A stretch of DNA of 64,000 nt, taken from assembly GCA_963773765.1 (NCBI GenBank), contig CAVZCC010000001.1, positions 124,001-188,000 of the forward strand, given 5' to 3'. This DNA comes from CAVZCC01 sp963773765. Its GTDB lineage: Bacteria > Actinomycetota > Acidimicrobiia > Acidimicrobiales > Microtrichaceae. The notes under the pieces were generated by a model. The model had not been told where the DNA came from. It saw only the letters and a list, made by a program, of their open reading frames with translations, and made no database searches. Position numbers and translations under genes: made by a program. Below, piece after piece: positions 54,526-62,446 of the stretch (its first letter is position 1; the number at the start of each line of letters is the position of its first letter).

Positions 54526-56121
54526 ATGGCCATCACGACCGAGCACGCCACGTCTCCCGCCGCCCCGTCCGGTGCGGCCCCGGGGAGCCCGGCGGTCATC
54601 GAGACCTTCGATCCCCGGACCGGCACCCTGCTGGCGGTGGTGCCCGACACCGATCGCCGACGGAGGTCCGGGCCGCCGTCGCCCGGGCCCGCACGCGCCG
54701 CGCCGGCCGTGGTCGGCGCTGACGCTACCAGGAGCGGGCCCGCGCACCTGCTGCGCGGTCCGGGACCGGCTGCTGGACCGGGCCGAGGAGCTGGTCGAGA
54801 TCATCTGCGCCGAGACCGGCAAGCAGCGGGCCGAGGCCGTCACCACCGAGCTGATGGCCGTGTGCGAGACCATGGACTGGTACGCCAAGCACGGCGAGCG
54901 GCTGCTGCGGCCGCAGTCGGTCGCGCCGGGCACGATGGCGCACAAGAAGGCCTGGAAGCGCTACGAGCCCATCGGCGTCGATCGGCGTGATCAGCCCGTG
55001 GAACTACCCCTTCACCCTGTCGATGACGCCGCTGGTGACCGCGCTGTTCGCCGGCAACGCCGGTGGTGCTGAAGCCGTCCGAGGTCACCCCGACGGTCGG
55101 TCTGGCCATCGGCGAGCTGTTCGAGGACGACCGTGGGGCGACCTCGTCCAGGTGGTCACCGGCGGCGGCGCGACGGGCGAGGCGCTGGTGCGCAGCGGCG
55201 TCGACAAGGTCGTGTTCACCGGCTCGGTGCGCACCGGCAAGCGGGTCATGGCCGCCGCAGCGGACACGCTGACCCCGGTGCTGCTCGAGCTCGGCGGCAA
55301 GGACCCGATGATCGTCTGCGCGGACGCCGACCTCGACCGGGCGGCCCGCGGTGCGGTCTGGGGTGCGTTCCAGAACTCCGGCCAGACCTGCATGTCGGTC
55401 GAGCGGGTCTACGTCGACCGAGCCGGTCGACGACGCGTTCGTCGACCGGGTGATCATCGAGACCGGCGGCATCCGCCAGGACGACGGCTCGAGCGGCGGC
55501 GGCGACATCGGCTCGATGACCTTCGCGCCCCAGGTCGAGCATCGTCGAGCGCCACCTGGCCGACGCGGTCGCCAAGGGCGCCACGGTCGCTGGTCGGGCG
55601 GCGAGCGCTCGGAGCGTGCCGGGCCTCTGGTTCGAGCCGACCGTGCTGGTCGACGTCGACCACTCGATGGACGATCATGACCGAGGAGACCTTCGGGCCG
55701 GTGCTGCCGATCATGAAGGTGCGACGACGGCGACGAGGCCGTCCGCCTGGCCAACGACTCGCCGCTACGGGCTGAACAGCTCGGTGTGGACCGAGGACGA
55801 GCGAGCTCGGGCGTGTCGATCGCCAACCGCCTGCAGGCCGGCAACGTCTGCATCAACGACTGCATCGTGTCGTACGCCGATCACCGGCCTGCCCTTCGGC
55901 GGCGTCAAGGAGTCGGGCATCGGCCGGGTCCACGGCCCGGAGGGCCTGCGGGAGTTCACTGCGACGTCAAGTCGGTCATGTGGCCAGAAGGTCAGCACCC
56001 CGCGGGAGCTGTGGTGGTTCCCGGTGCCCGCAAGGGCCTGGACGCACTCGGCATCCGGCCGCTGCGGCTGCGCTTCGGCACCAACCTCCGCACCAAGTTC
56101 GGCCGGTCCCGCACCCGCTGA
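54526..56121 (+). CDS. Aldehyde dehydrogenase, reading frame broken about 27 times
   Basis: Across the three forward frames the pieces join into one ALDH of about 522 residues: PWNYPFTLSMTPLVTAL, VVFTGSVRTGKRVM, the catalytic Glu in LLELGGKDPMIV, the catalytic Cys in NSGQTCMSVERVYV, ETFGPVLPI and LPFGGVKESGIGR. About 27 extra bases are needed, net zero modulo three, and none disturbs a conserved motif. Most can be read as a doubled wobble base, for example GT(C/G), CG(C/G), CC(G/C). A truly decayed gene would not keep its protein so well, so I take it as a functional gene with a mixed or faulty consensus. It is probably of the succinate-semialdehyde/long-chain ALDH type. Confidence 0.82.
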
Positions 56122-56142
56122 GCGGCGCCGGCCCGTCCCCGC

Positions 56143-57852
56143 TCACCCCCCGCTGGTGCTGGAGAACTCCCGCTCGGGGGTGAGCTCGAAGGTGGCATCG
56201 GTGGACGTCGTGGAGTCCGGGTCGGTCGCGTCCTGGACCACCACGTAGGTGGCGGTGGCCCCGGCCGGGGTGAACTCGCAGCGCACGTAGCCCCGCTGGG
56301 CCGACTGGTAGTACTCGAAGGCCGGGTCGAAGATCGAGTCCAACAGGCCGGAGAACTCGCCGTTCTCGGAACTGATGGAGGTGCCGACGAACTCGGCGCC
56401 CACCACGGCGGAGGCCGGGTCGGCGGCGTCGGCCCGCAGCGGGCCGGCCGCGCTGGCGTGGATGTCCCCGGTGACCACGACCGTGGGGGCGGGGGCGTCC
56501 GCGATGGCGTCCAGCACCCGCTGGCGTTGCAGGGGGTACCCGTCCCACTGGTCGGCCAGGACGCCCCGGAGCCCGTCGAGCGGGGGGAGCGCCCCCACGC
56601 CCAGGCTGCCGGCGGCCTCGGCCAGGGCGTCGGCCGGGAGGTTCTCGCCGATGACCGGCACCGGCGTCATGACCACCTGGTTGGCCACCAGGTTCCAGTC
56701 GGTGCCGCCCTGGCCCAGTTGGTCGACCAGCCACTCCTCCTGGTCCTGGCCGATGATCAGCTGGGCCGGGTCCTCCAGGTCGGGACAGATCGGGCCGGCG
56801 TCCACCCCGGGGAACAGCGTGCACACCTGGTCGGCCCGGTCCTGGCGGGTGTCCAGGGCGAAGATGTGGGTGAGCGTCCCCCAGCGCAGGTCCCGGTAGC
56901 CCGGGAGCGCGCCGTTCCGGGGTGGGTCCAGCCGCGTGGGCTGGTTCTCCCACCAGGCCTGGTAGGCCGCGGCCCGCCGTTCCGGGAACGCCGCGGCGTC
57001 GGCCTCCTTCTCCGGCACGAGCCCGGCGTAGTTGTTCTCCACCTCGTGGTCGTCCCAGATGACCATCCACGGCGCCGCGGCCCGGGCCGCCTGCAGGTCG
57101 GCGTCCCCGGTGTACAGGGCGTAGCGGCGCCGGTAGTCGTCCAGGGTGCGGACCTCCTCGGAGGTGTGCCGGCGCACCCCGCCCTCGGACGGCCCGCCCT
57201 CGTAGATGTAGTCGCCGAGCCACAGCACCAGGTCCAGGTCGGGCTCGGCGGCGAGGGCCCGGTGGGCCACGTACCAGCCCGCCTCGTAGTCCTGGCAGGA
57301 GCCGGTGGCCACCACCAGGCGCTCCACCGAGTCGTCGTCGGCCCGGGGTGCGGTGCGGGTGCGTCCCGTCGGGCTGGTCCAGGTACCGGCCCGGAACCGG
57401 TAGTGGAACCGGGTGTCGGGCTCCAGCCCGTCGGCCACGGCGTGGACGCTGTGGCCCAGCGCCCCGGTGGCGGTGGCGGTGCCCGTGGCGACCAGCTCCT
57501 GGAACCGGTCGTCGGCGGCCACCTCCCACACCACCTCGGCGTCGCCGTCCGGCATGCCGCCGTCGCCCCGCTCCGGGTCCGGGGCCAGCCTGGTCCACAG
57601 CACGACCGAGGCGCCGTCCGGATCCCCCGAGGCCACGCCCAGCGTGAACGGGTCGACGTCGACCCCGGCCAGGGCGGGGGCGTCGAGCGCCTCGACCGGG
57701 GACTGGCCGTCGGCCGTCCCCTGGCCCGCGCCGGAACCGGCACCGGTTTCGTCCCCGCCCTCGTCGTCGGAGCAGGCGGCCAGGCCGGTCACGGCCAGCC
57801 CACCGGCCAGCGCGGCGAGCACCGTGCGTCGGTGCGGGAGGGGTCGGGTCAT
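56143..57852 (-). CDS. phoD: PhoD-family alkaline phosphatase, Tat-exported lipoprotein
   Basis: This 569-residue protein has a twin-arginine signal (HRRTVLAALAGG) ending in a lipobox LAAC (Cys 27), so it should be exported folded and lipid-anchored. An N-terminal PhoD_N beta domain (FTLGVASGDPDGASVVLWT) precedes the metallophosphatase domain with CQDYEAGW, GDYIYEGG, WDDHEVENNY and VTGDIHAS, which bind iron and calcium. It frees phosphate from phosphomono- or diesters at the cell surface. No Pho box was recognised upstream. Confidence 0.93.
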   Translation of the reverse strand: MTRPLPHRRTVLAALAGGLAVTGLAACSDDEGGDETGAGSGAGQGTADGQSPVEALDAPALAGVDVDPFTLGVASGDPDGASVVLWTRLAPDPERGDGGMPDGDAEVVWEVAADDRFQELVATGTATATGALGHSVHAVADGLEPDTRFHYRFRAGTWTSPTGRTRTAPRADDDSVERLVVATGSCQDYEAGWYVAHRALAAEPDLDLVLWLGDYIYEGGPSEGGVRRHTSEEVRTLDDYRRRYALYTGDADLQAARAAAPWMVIWDDHEVENNYAGLVPEKEADAAAFPERRAAAYQAWWENQPTRLDPPRNGALPGYRDLRWGTLTHIFALDTRQDRADQVCTLFPGVDAGPICPDLEDPAQLIIGQDQEEWLVDQLGQGGTDWNLVANQVVMTPVPVIGENLPADALAEAAGSLGVGALPPLDGLRGVLADQWDGYPLQRQRVLDAIADAPAPTVVVTGDIHASAAGPLRADAADPASAVVGAEFVGTSISSENGEFSGLLDSIFDPAFEYYQSAQRGYVRCEFTPAGATATYVVVQDATDPDSTTSTDATFELTPEREFSSTSGG

Positions 57853-57861
57853 GGCCCGACG

Positions 57862-58464
57862 CTAGGCAGGATCCGCGGGCCGGGCCGCGGATCGTTCCAC
57901 CAGCGTCTGCAGCACCAGGCGGGTCACGGCATCGGACGGCGGGGCCTCGCCGCCGCTGAGGGGCTCCACGGTGCAGAACACATCGGTCACGCCGGTGGCG
58001 CGGCCCTGCATGCTCAGCAGCACCGAGCTGGTGGGGGCCTCCACGAACTCGACGATGATCTCCACCAGCCCGGCCGACGGGTCCAGGTAGCTGATCTCGC
58101 CCAGGGCATGGGCGGTGTCGACCAGCAACAGCAGCACCTCGTCCGCCGGGGCGGCCACGGCGAAGGTGTCGGCGTCCACCAGCCCCGCCACCACCGGCTC
58201 GGGCGCGGGCTCGGGGGGCGGTGCCGGCTCGGCCGGCGGGGGAGCGGGCCCTGCGCCGGCGGGCCCGGTGGCGCCGTCGGGTGCCGGCCGGTCCACCAGG
58301 ACCGTGTAGGCCTGGGTCAGCCGGATCGTCAGGTCCGTGGCCTGCTCGGAGCGGCTCACGTCCGGATGGGTCTGGAGCAGGAGCCGGCGGTAGGCGGCCC
58401 GGACCACCGCGGAGTCGTCCTCCACCCCGACCCCCAGGATCTGCCGCGCCTGCTCGACCTGCAC
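57862..58464 (-). CDS. J-domain protein with Pro-rich linker and C-terminal domain of unknown function
   Basis: In this 200-residue protein, residues 1-60 form a DnaJ domain with the HPD triad in LQTHPDVSR. Residues 66-90 are a Pro/Ala linker (PPPAEPAPPPEPAPEP). The last 110 residues form an alpha/beta domain (DADTFAVAAPADEVLLLLVD onward) that resembles the YbjN/type III chaperone-like fold. It may deliver clients to DnaK. The GTG start is six bases after TAGCGT with no Shine-Dalgarno motif. It is upstream of phoD by 9 bases and divergent from the M20 peptidase. Confidence 0.8.
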   Translation of the reverse strand: MQVEQARQILGVGVEDDSAVVRAAYRRLLLQTHPDVSRSEQATDLTIRLTQAYTVLVDRPAPDGATGPAGAGPAPPPAEPAPPPEPAPEPVVAGLVDADTFAVAAPADEVLLLLVDTAHALGEISYLDPSAGLVEIIVEFVEAPTSSVLLSMQGRATGVTDVFCTVEPLSGGEAPPSDAVTRLVLQTLVERSAARPADPA

Positions 58465-58470
58465 GACGCG

Positions 58471-58476
58471 ACGCTA
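58471..58476 (-). promoter_or_regulatory. TANNNT -10 box for leaderless J-domain gene
   Basis: On the minus strand TAGCGT ends six bases before GTG 58464. There is no room for a leader, so this GTG is the probable start. Confidence 0.5.
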
Positions 58477-58513
58477 CCGTTGGCGGGCGATCGACGACGA
58501 GGGGGGGCGAGGC

Positions 58514-59722
58514 GTGGACGGCATGACCCGCGAGTCGGCCAAGCAGCGGGTGCGGGACCGCGTGGCGGAGCTGCACCCCGTCCTGGTGGAGGCGTCCCAC
58601 GCCATCTGGGCCCGGCCCGAGCTGGCCTACGAGGAGTCCTTCGCATCCGGACTGCTGGCGGGGATCCTGGGGGAGCACGGCCTGGACGTCACCCACCCGG
58701 CGTACGGCCTGGACACCTCGTTCGTGGCCCGGGTGGGGGACCCCGACGGCCCCGACGTGGTCATCTGCTGCGAGTACGACGCCCTGCCCGGCATCGGCCA
58801 CGCCTGCGGCCACAACGTGATCGGCGCCATCGGCCTGGGCGCCGGGCTGGCCGCGGCCACGGTCGCCGCCGACCTGGGCGGGCGCGTGACCATCCTGGGC
58901 TGTCCGGCCGAGGAGGGTGGCGGCGGCAAGGTCCGGCTGCTCGAGGCGGGGGCGTTCGACGGCGCCACGGCGGCGATGATGGTCCACGGTGAGATGGGCG
59001 ACGTGGAGTACGTCCCCTACCTGGCCAACGACCAGCTCGACGTGGTCATGCGCGGTCGGCCCGCCCACGCGTCGTCCGCTCCCTGGGCCGGGGTGAACGC
59101 GCTGGACGCCCTGGTGCTGGGCTACACCGCCATGCTGGCCATGCGGGGAACCCTGCGGGAGGACGAGAAGGTCCACGGGATCATCACCGAGGGCGGCACC
59201 GCGGACAACGTGGTCCCGGAGCGGGCGGTGGGGACCTTCCGGGTCCGGGCCGGCACCGCCGCCAGGCTGCAGCCGCTCAAGCAGCGCCTGGCCGCCTGCT
59301 ACCGGGGTGCCGCGGAGCAGGTGGGCTGCGAGGCCGACCTGACCTGGCGCGGCGCCTACCTGGACGTGCGCAGCAACCGCACCCTGGCCCGCGTGTACCG
59401 CCGCAACGCCGAGGAGCTGGGACGGGAGTTCTTCGAGCCGGAGGTCGTTCCGGCGTCGGTGGCCGGCAGCACGGACATGGGGAACGTGTCGTACGCGGTG
59501 CCGGTCATCCATCCCGTCATGACCGTGTGCCCGCTGGGGGTGTCGGGCCACACGCCGGAGTTCGCGGAGTGGGCGGTCTCGGACCTGGCCGACCGTGCCG
59601 TCGCCGACGGGGCGGCGGCCCTGGCCATGACCGCGGTGGACCTCTGGTGTGACGAAGGTCTCAGGCGCAGCGTCCGGGAGGAGTTCGACCTGGCGGGCAC
59701 CGAGCCGGAGCTGCTTGCCTGA
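58514..59722 (+). CDS. M20-family metallopeptidase/amidohydrolase
   Basis: This 402-residue M20D-type enzyme has the catalytic zinc segment EYDALPGIGHACGHN, the general base Glu in PAEEGGGGK and the dimerisation/substrate loop GRPAHASSAPWAGVNALDA. It resembles aminobenzoyl-glutamate or N-acyl-amino-acid hydrolases (AbgB/HipO group). It should release an amino acid from an N-acyl or peptide conjugate. GTG 58514 or ATG 58523 could start; the former is closer to a GAGG motif. Confidence 0.9.
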   Translation: MDGMTRESAKQRVRDRVAELHPVLVEASHAIWARPELAYEESFASGLLAGILGEHGLDVTHPAYGLDTSFVARVGDPDGPDVVICCEYDALPGIGHACGHNVIGAIGLGAGLAAATVAADLGGRVTILGCPAEEGGGGKVRLLEAGAFDGATAAMMVHGEMGDVEYVPYLANDQLDVVMRGRPAHASSAPWAGVNALDALVLGYTAMLAMRGTLREDEKVHGIITEGGTADNVVPERAVGTFRVRAGTAARLQPLKQRLAACYRGAAEQVGCEADLTWRGAYLDVRSNRTLARVYRRNAEELGREFFEPEVVPASVAGSTDMGNVSYAVPVIHPVMTVCPLGVSGHTPEFAEWAVSDLADRAVADGAAALAMTAVDLWCDEGLRRSVREEFDLAGTEPELLA

Positions 59723-59891
59723 GCAATTTCACCGGGAACCCTGCCGTTCCGGGGCTTTCCGGTGGTGACACCCGTCTCTCCCGGCCCCCGGCCTTGACAA
59801 CCGTCGTACTATTGACTCTCCCCTGCTGCGGCTCCGGAAGGCGTTCCGGGTTCCGCCGCGGTCAGGGTCCGGGATCAAGAAAGGTGTGTCT
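59723..59891 (+). promoter_or_regulatory. Promoter and leader region of the sigma factor gene
   Basis: This 169-base gap carries TTGACA at 59794-59799 and GTACTAT around 59806-59812, followed by a GC-rich leader with short inverted repeats and an AAAGG Shine-Dalgarno motif seven bases before GTG 59892. The spacing of TTGACA to TACTAT is too short (7 bases) for one promoter, so at least one of the two belongs to a different element. Confidence 0.45.
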
Positions 59892-60830
59892 GTGGCCAAG
59901 CAACGAGCAGAACGTGACGAAGAGGACCTTGTCCGCCTCTATCTCAGCGAGATCGGTCAGTACCCGCTGCTGACCAAGGACGACGAGTCGCGTCTGGCCC
60001 AGGCCATGGAGACCGGCAAGGAGGCCGCAGCAGAGCTGGAGGCCGCCGACCGGAGCCTGTCCCCGGCCCGCAAGCGTGAGCTCAAGAAGGCCATCCGGGC
60101 CGGCGAGGACGCCGAGCGCTCGTTCGTGCAGTCCAACCTGCGCCTGGTCGTGTCGATCGCCAAGAAGTACCAGGCGTCGGGCATGCCCCTGCTGGACCTC
60201 ATCCAGGAGGGCAACCTGGGCCTCATGCACGCGGTGGAGAAGTTCGACTGGCGCAAGGGGTTCAAGTTCTCCACCTACGCCACCTGGTGGATCCGCCAGG
60301 CCCTCACGCGCGGCATCGCCAACACCAACCGCACCATCCGGCTCCCGGTCCACGCCGGGGACAACCTGGCCCGCGTCCAGAAGGCCCGGGTCCGGCTGGA
60401 GACGGCCTACGGCCGTCAGCCCACCGTGGCCGAACTGGCAGCGGACCTGGACATGGGCGTGGACAAGGTGACGGAGATCCTCCGCTTCGCCGCGGACACC
60501 CTCTCCCTGTCCACTCCTCTGCGGGAGGACGGCGATGCCGAGCTCGGCGACATCGTGGAGGACCCCTCCGCGGAGTCGCCGTTCGAGGCGGCGGCGGAGT
60601 CGCTGCTGCCGGCCCAGATCAGCCGCATGATGCTGCCGCTGGACGACCGTGAGCGGGAGATCCTGGCGCTGCGCTTCGGCCTGGACCGGGGCGAGGCCCG
60701 CACCCTGGAGGAGGTGGGTGAGCACTTCGGGCTCACCCGCGAGCGCATCCGCCAGATCGAGGCCCGCGCCATGTCCAAGCTGCGTCACCCGTCCTCGGAC
60801 ACCGGCGCCCGGGACCTGCTCAACGCCTGA
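59892..60830 (+). CDS. RpoD-family RNA polymerase sigma factor
   Basis: This 312-residue sigma-70 group 1/2 factor lacks region 1.1. Region 1.2 starts at LVRLYLSEIGQYPLL; region 2 includes FSTYATWWIRQALTR for -10 recognition; region 3 contains QPTVAELAADLDM; region 4.2 has EEVGEHFGLTRERIRQIEA for -35 recognition. Length and the absence of a long acidic N-terminus fit a HrdB/SigB-like factor of actinobacteria. Whether it is the principal factor cannot be decided here. It is followed by a strong terminator. Confidence 0.92.
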   Translation: MAKQRAERDEEDLVRLYLSEIGQYPLLTKDDESRLAQAMETGKEAAAELEAADRSLSPARKRELKKAIRAGEDAERSFVQSNLRLVVSIAKKYQASGMPLLDLIQEGNLGLMHAVEKFDWRKGFKFSTYATWWIRQALTRGIANTNRTIRLPVHAGDNLARVQKARVRLETAYGRQPTVAELAADLDMGVDKVTEILRFAADTLSLSTPLREDGDAELGDIVEDPSAESPFEAAAESLLPAQISRMMLPLDDREREILALRFGLDRGEARTLEEVGEHFGLTRERIRQIEARAMSKLRHPSSDTGARDLLNA

Positions 60831-60861
60831 GCGTCGGGCCGCCCGGCCATCCAGACCACCG

Positions 60862-60909
60862 GACGCTCGCCGCGTCCCCCGCCGACCGGTGTGGGACGCG
60901 GCGAGCGTC
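60862..60909. terminator. Bidirectional hairpin after the sigma factor gene
   Basis: Perfect 17-bp arms (60862-60878 and 60893-60909) with a 14-base loop lie between the sigma gene stop (60830) and the stop of the convergent TIGR03086-family gene (60928). It should stop transcription from both sides. Confidence 0.75.
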
Positions 60910-60927
60910 GCGTCCGGGCAGGCCCCG

Positions 60928-61482
60928 CTACGGGGTGCGGCCGATGAAGCCCAGGAGCCGTGTCTGGGCATCCGCGTCGTCGGGGACGGCGACCCGCGGC
61001 CCGTAGTGGCCGCTCCGGCGCAGCGCTTCGTCCATCGCCAGCATGCCCTCGAGCATCCCGGCGCACCGGTCCGGGTCGAGGGTCTCGTCCTGGCCGGTGG
61101 CCCGGGCGAGGTCCCACCGGTGGAGGAACACGTCGTTGGTGTAGATCCGGTCGATGGCCTGCTCGAGGGTCATGGTGCCGATGTGCGGGAGGTCGTGCTC
61201 CACCCCGGCGGTGGCCGGGTCGTCGAGCAGGGCCTGCACGGCGTCGGTCTGGGTGCGCCACGCACCGACGGGGTCGTCGTCGACCGAGGGCCCGGCGGGC
61301 AGCGTGATCCCCGCCGCGCCCCGGAGGAAGGCCGGGAACCACTCGACGAGGTGGCGGACGACGTCGCGGGCCACCCAGCCCTCGGGCGGCGCAGGGTTGT
61401 CCCACGCCGTGGGGGCCGTGCCCTCGACGGTCGCCGTGAACGCGCCGGCGACGAGCCGGTGCTCGTCGGCCGGGGCACCCAT
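60928..61482 (-). CDS. TIGR03086/maleylpyruvate-isomerase-type DinB-like protein
   Basis: This 184-residue protein of the mycothiol-dependent isomerase/DinB-like superfamily has the segments PEGWVARDVVRHLVEWFP, with the metal-ligand His, and FLHRWDLARATGQDETLD near the C-terminus. Members use mycothiol or act as metal-dependent transferases; the exact role is not known. It is the last gene of a three-gene unit ArsR-SRPBCC-TIGR03086. The ATG overlaps the SRPBCC stop by one base (TGATG). Confidence 0.82.
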   Translation of the reverse strand: MGAPADEHRLVAGAFTATVEGTAPTAWDNPAPPEGWVARDVVRHLVEWFPAFLRGAAGITLPAGPSVDDDPVGAWRTQTDAVQALLDDPATAGVEHDLPHIGTMTLEQAIDRIYTNDVFLHRWDLARATGQDETLDPDRCAGMLEGMLAMDEALRRSGHYGPRVAVPDDADAQTRLLGFIGRTP

Positions 61483-61968
61483 CAGATCCCGCCGAGGAGG
61501 GCGTCGAGCTTGGCGTAGCCCTGGTCGACGCCGGTCTCCATGCCGCTGGCCAGCCACTGGTCGCGGGCCTCGAAGCTGTCCACGAGCGACTGGGCGTGGA
61601 GCCGGGTGCGGCCGTCGCCGAGATCCTCGAACCACAGGGTCTCGAGGGCGACGCCGTCGGGCTGGCCGTCGAAGGTGAAGGTCTGCACGATGCGGTCCTC
61701 GGCGACCTCGTGGAAGCAGCCGTGGAACCCGTACTCCTCGCCGTCGCGCCCGGCGACGTACCGCCAGCGGCCGCCGGTGGTGGCGTCCCAGTCGAGGATC
61801 GTGGTCTCGCATCCCGTCCGGGCCGACCCAGCGGGCGAACAGCTCGGGGTCGGTGTGGGCCCGCATGAGCTGGGCCGGTGTGGCATCGAAGTCGCGGGTG
61901 ATGCGGATGATCGGGACGGTGGTGTCGGCCTCGATCGTCGCCTGGTGGCGGTGGCTGGTGGGGCTCAT
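61482..61968 (-). CDS. SRPBCC/AHSA1-family protein, frame broken once
   Basis: This AHSA1-like START-fold protein has about 161 residues: start MSPTSHRHQATIEADTTV, the conserved THFDATPAQLMRAHTDPE-type first helix (here DFDATPAQLMRAHTDPELF), then ETTILDWDATTGGRWRY and GDGRTRLHAQSLVDSFEA. One extra base at 61809/61810 shifts the frame between DG and ETT. AHSA1 proteins commonly sit beside ArsR-type regulators and may bind the ligand or detoxify it. The ATG overlaps the ArsR stop as ATGA. Confidence 0.82.
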
Positions 61969-62342
61969 GACGCTGCTCCTTGCTCGTGGGTACGGTGCGG
62001 TGGTCTGGGCTGTCCGTCGTCCTGCATCCCGGCGAGGACGGCGTCGAGGCGCTCGTAGCGCTCCTGGGCCTGCTGGCGGTACCGCTCGATCCACGTCGTC
62101 AGCAGGTCGAACACCTCCGCCTCGAGGTGGCACGGGCGCCGCTGGGCGTCCCTGGTCCTGGCTCACCAGGCCGGCGTCGGTGAGCACCTTGATGTGCTTC
62201 GACACCGCCTGGACCGAGACGTCGTACGGCTCGGCCAGCTCGCTGACGGTGGCGTCGCCCGACCGCGAGGCGGGCCACCATGTCCCGCCGCGTCGGATCG
62301 GCGAGGGCGGCGAAGACCCGGGACAGTTGGTCGTCGGACCAT
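61965..62342 (-). CDS. ArsR-family winged-helix repressor, frame broken
   Basis: The joined frames give a typical ArsR protein: VFAALADPTRRDMVARLA, helix-turn-helix SELAEPYDVSVQAVSKHIKV and wing LTDAGLVS, then a C-terminal helix ending THEQGAAS. There are no metal-binding Cys pairs, so this is the SRPBCC-linked non-metal class. Extra bases occur at 62257/62258 and near 62170. ATG 62342 has AAGGA at good spacing but needs one more dropped base; TTG 62359 is in frame without it. Two dyads upstream suggest autoregulation. Confidence 0.78.
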
Positions 62343-62355
62343 GGACGTTCCTTGT

Positions 62356-62371
62356 TCAACTGAACGGTTGA
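62356..62371 (-). promoter_or_regulatory. ArsR operator, copy 1 (TCAAC-N6-GTTGA)
   Basis: An inverted repeat with 5-bp arms and a 6-bp spacer lies in the leader, just before or over the start of the ArsR gene. The same arms and spacing recur at 62417-62432. Confidence 0.6.
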
Positions 62372-62390
62372 GGATGCGGGTTGCAGGAGG

Positions 62391-62420
62391 AAGGTACGCC
62401 CCCTCCCCACTCCTTGTCAA
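62391..62420 (-). promoter_or_regulatory. Promoter of the ArsR-SRPBCC-TIGR03086 operon
   Basis: On the minus strand TTGACA (62420-62415) and TACCTT (62396-62391) are separated by 18 bases. This is the best -35/-10 pair in the window. The -35 overlaps operator copy 2. Confidence 0.7.
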
Positions 62421-62432
62421 CCATCTGGTTGA
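62417..62432 (-). promoter_or_regulatory. ArsR operator, copy 2 (TCAAC-N6-GTTGA)
   Basis: The sequence TCAAC-CATCTG-GTTGA matches copy 1 in arms and spacing; centres are 61 bases apart, close to six helical turns. It overlaps the -35 box, so occupation would block polymerase; two sites on the same helix face allow loop formation. Confidence 0.6.
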
Positions 62433-62446
62433 TAACGGATGAGGGG

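Noticed and set aside
54526..56121. Aldehyde dehydrogenase as a decayed pseudogene
   Set aside because: All catalytic motifs and the full length survive; only extra bases occur and there are no missense clusters, stops in frame or deletions once they are corrected.
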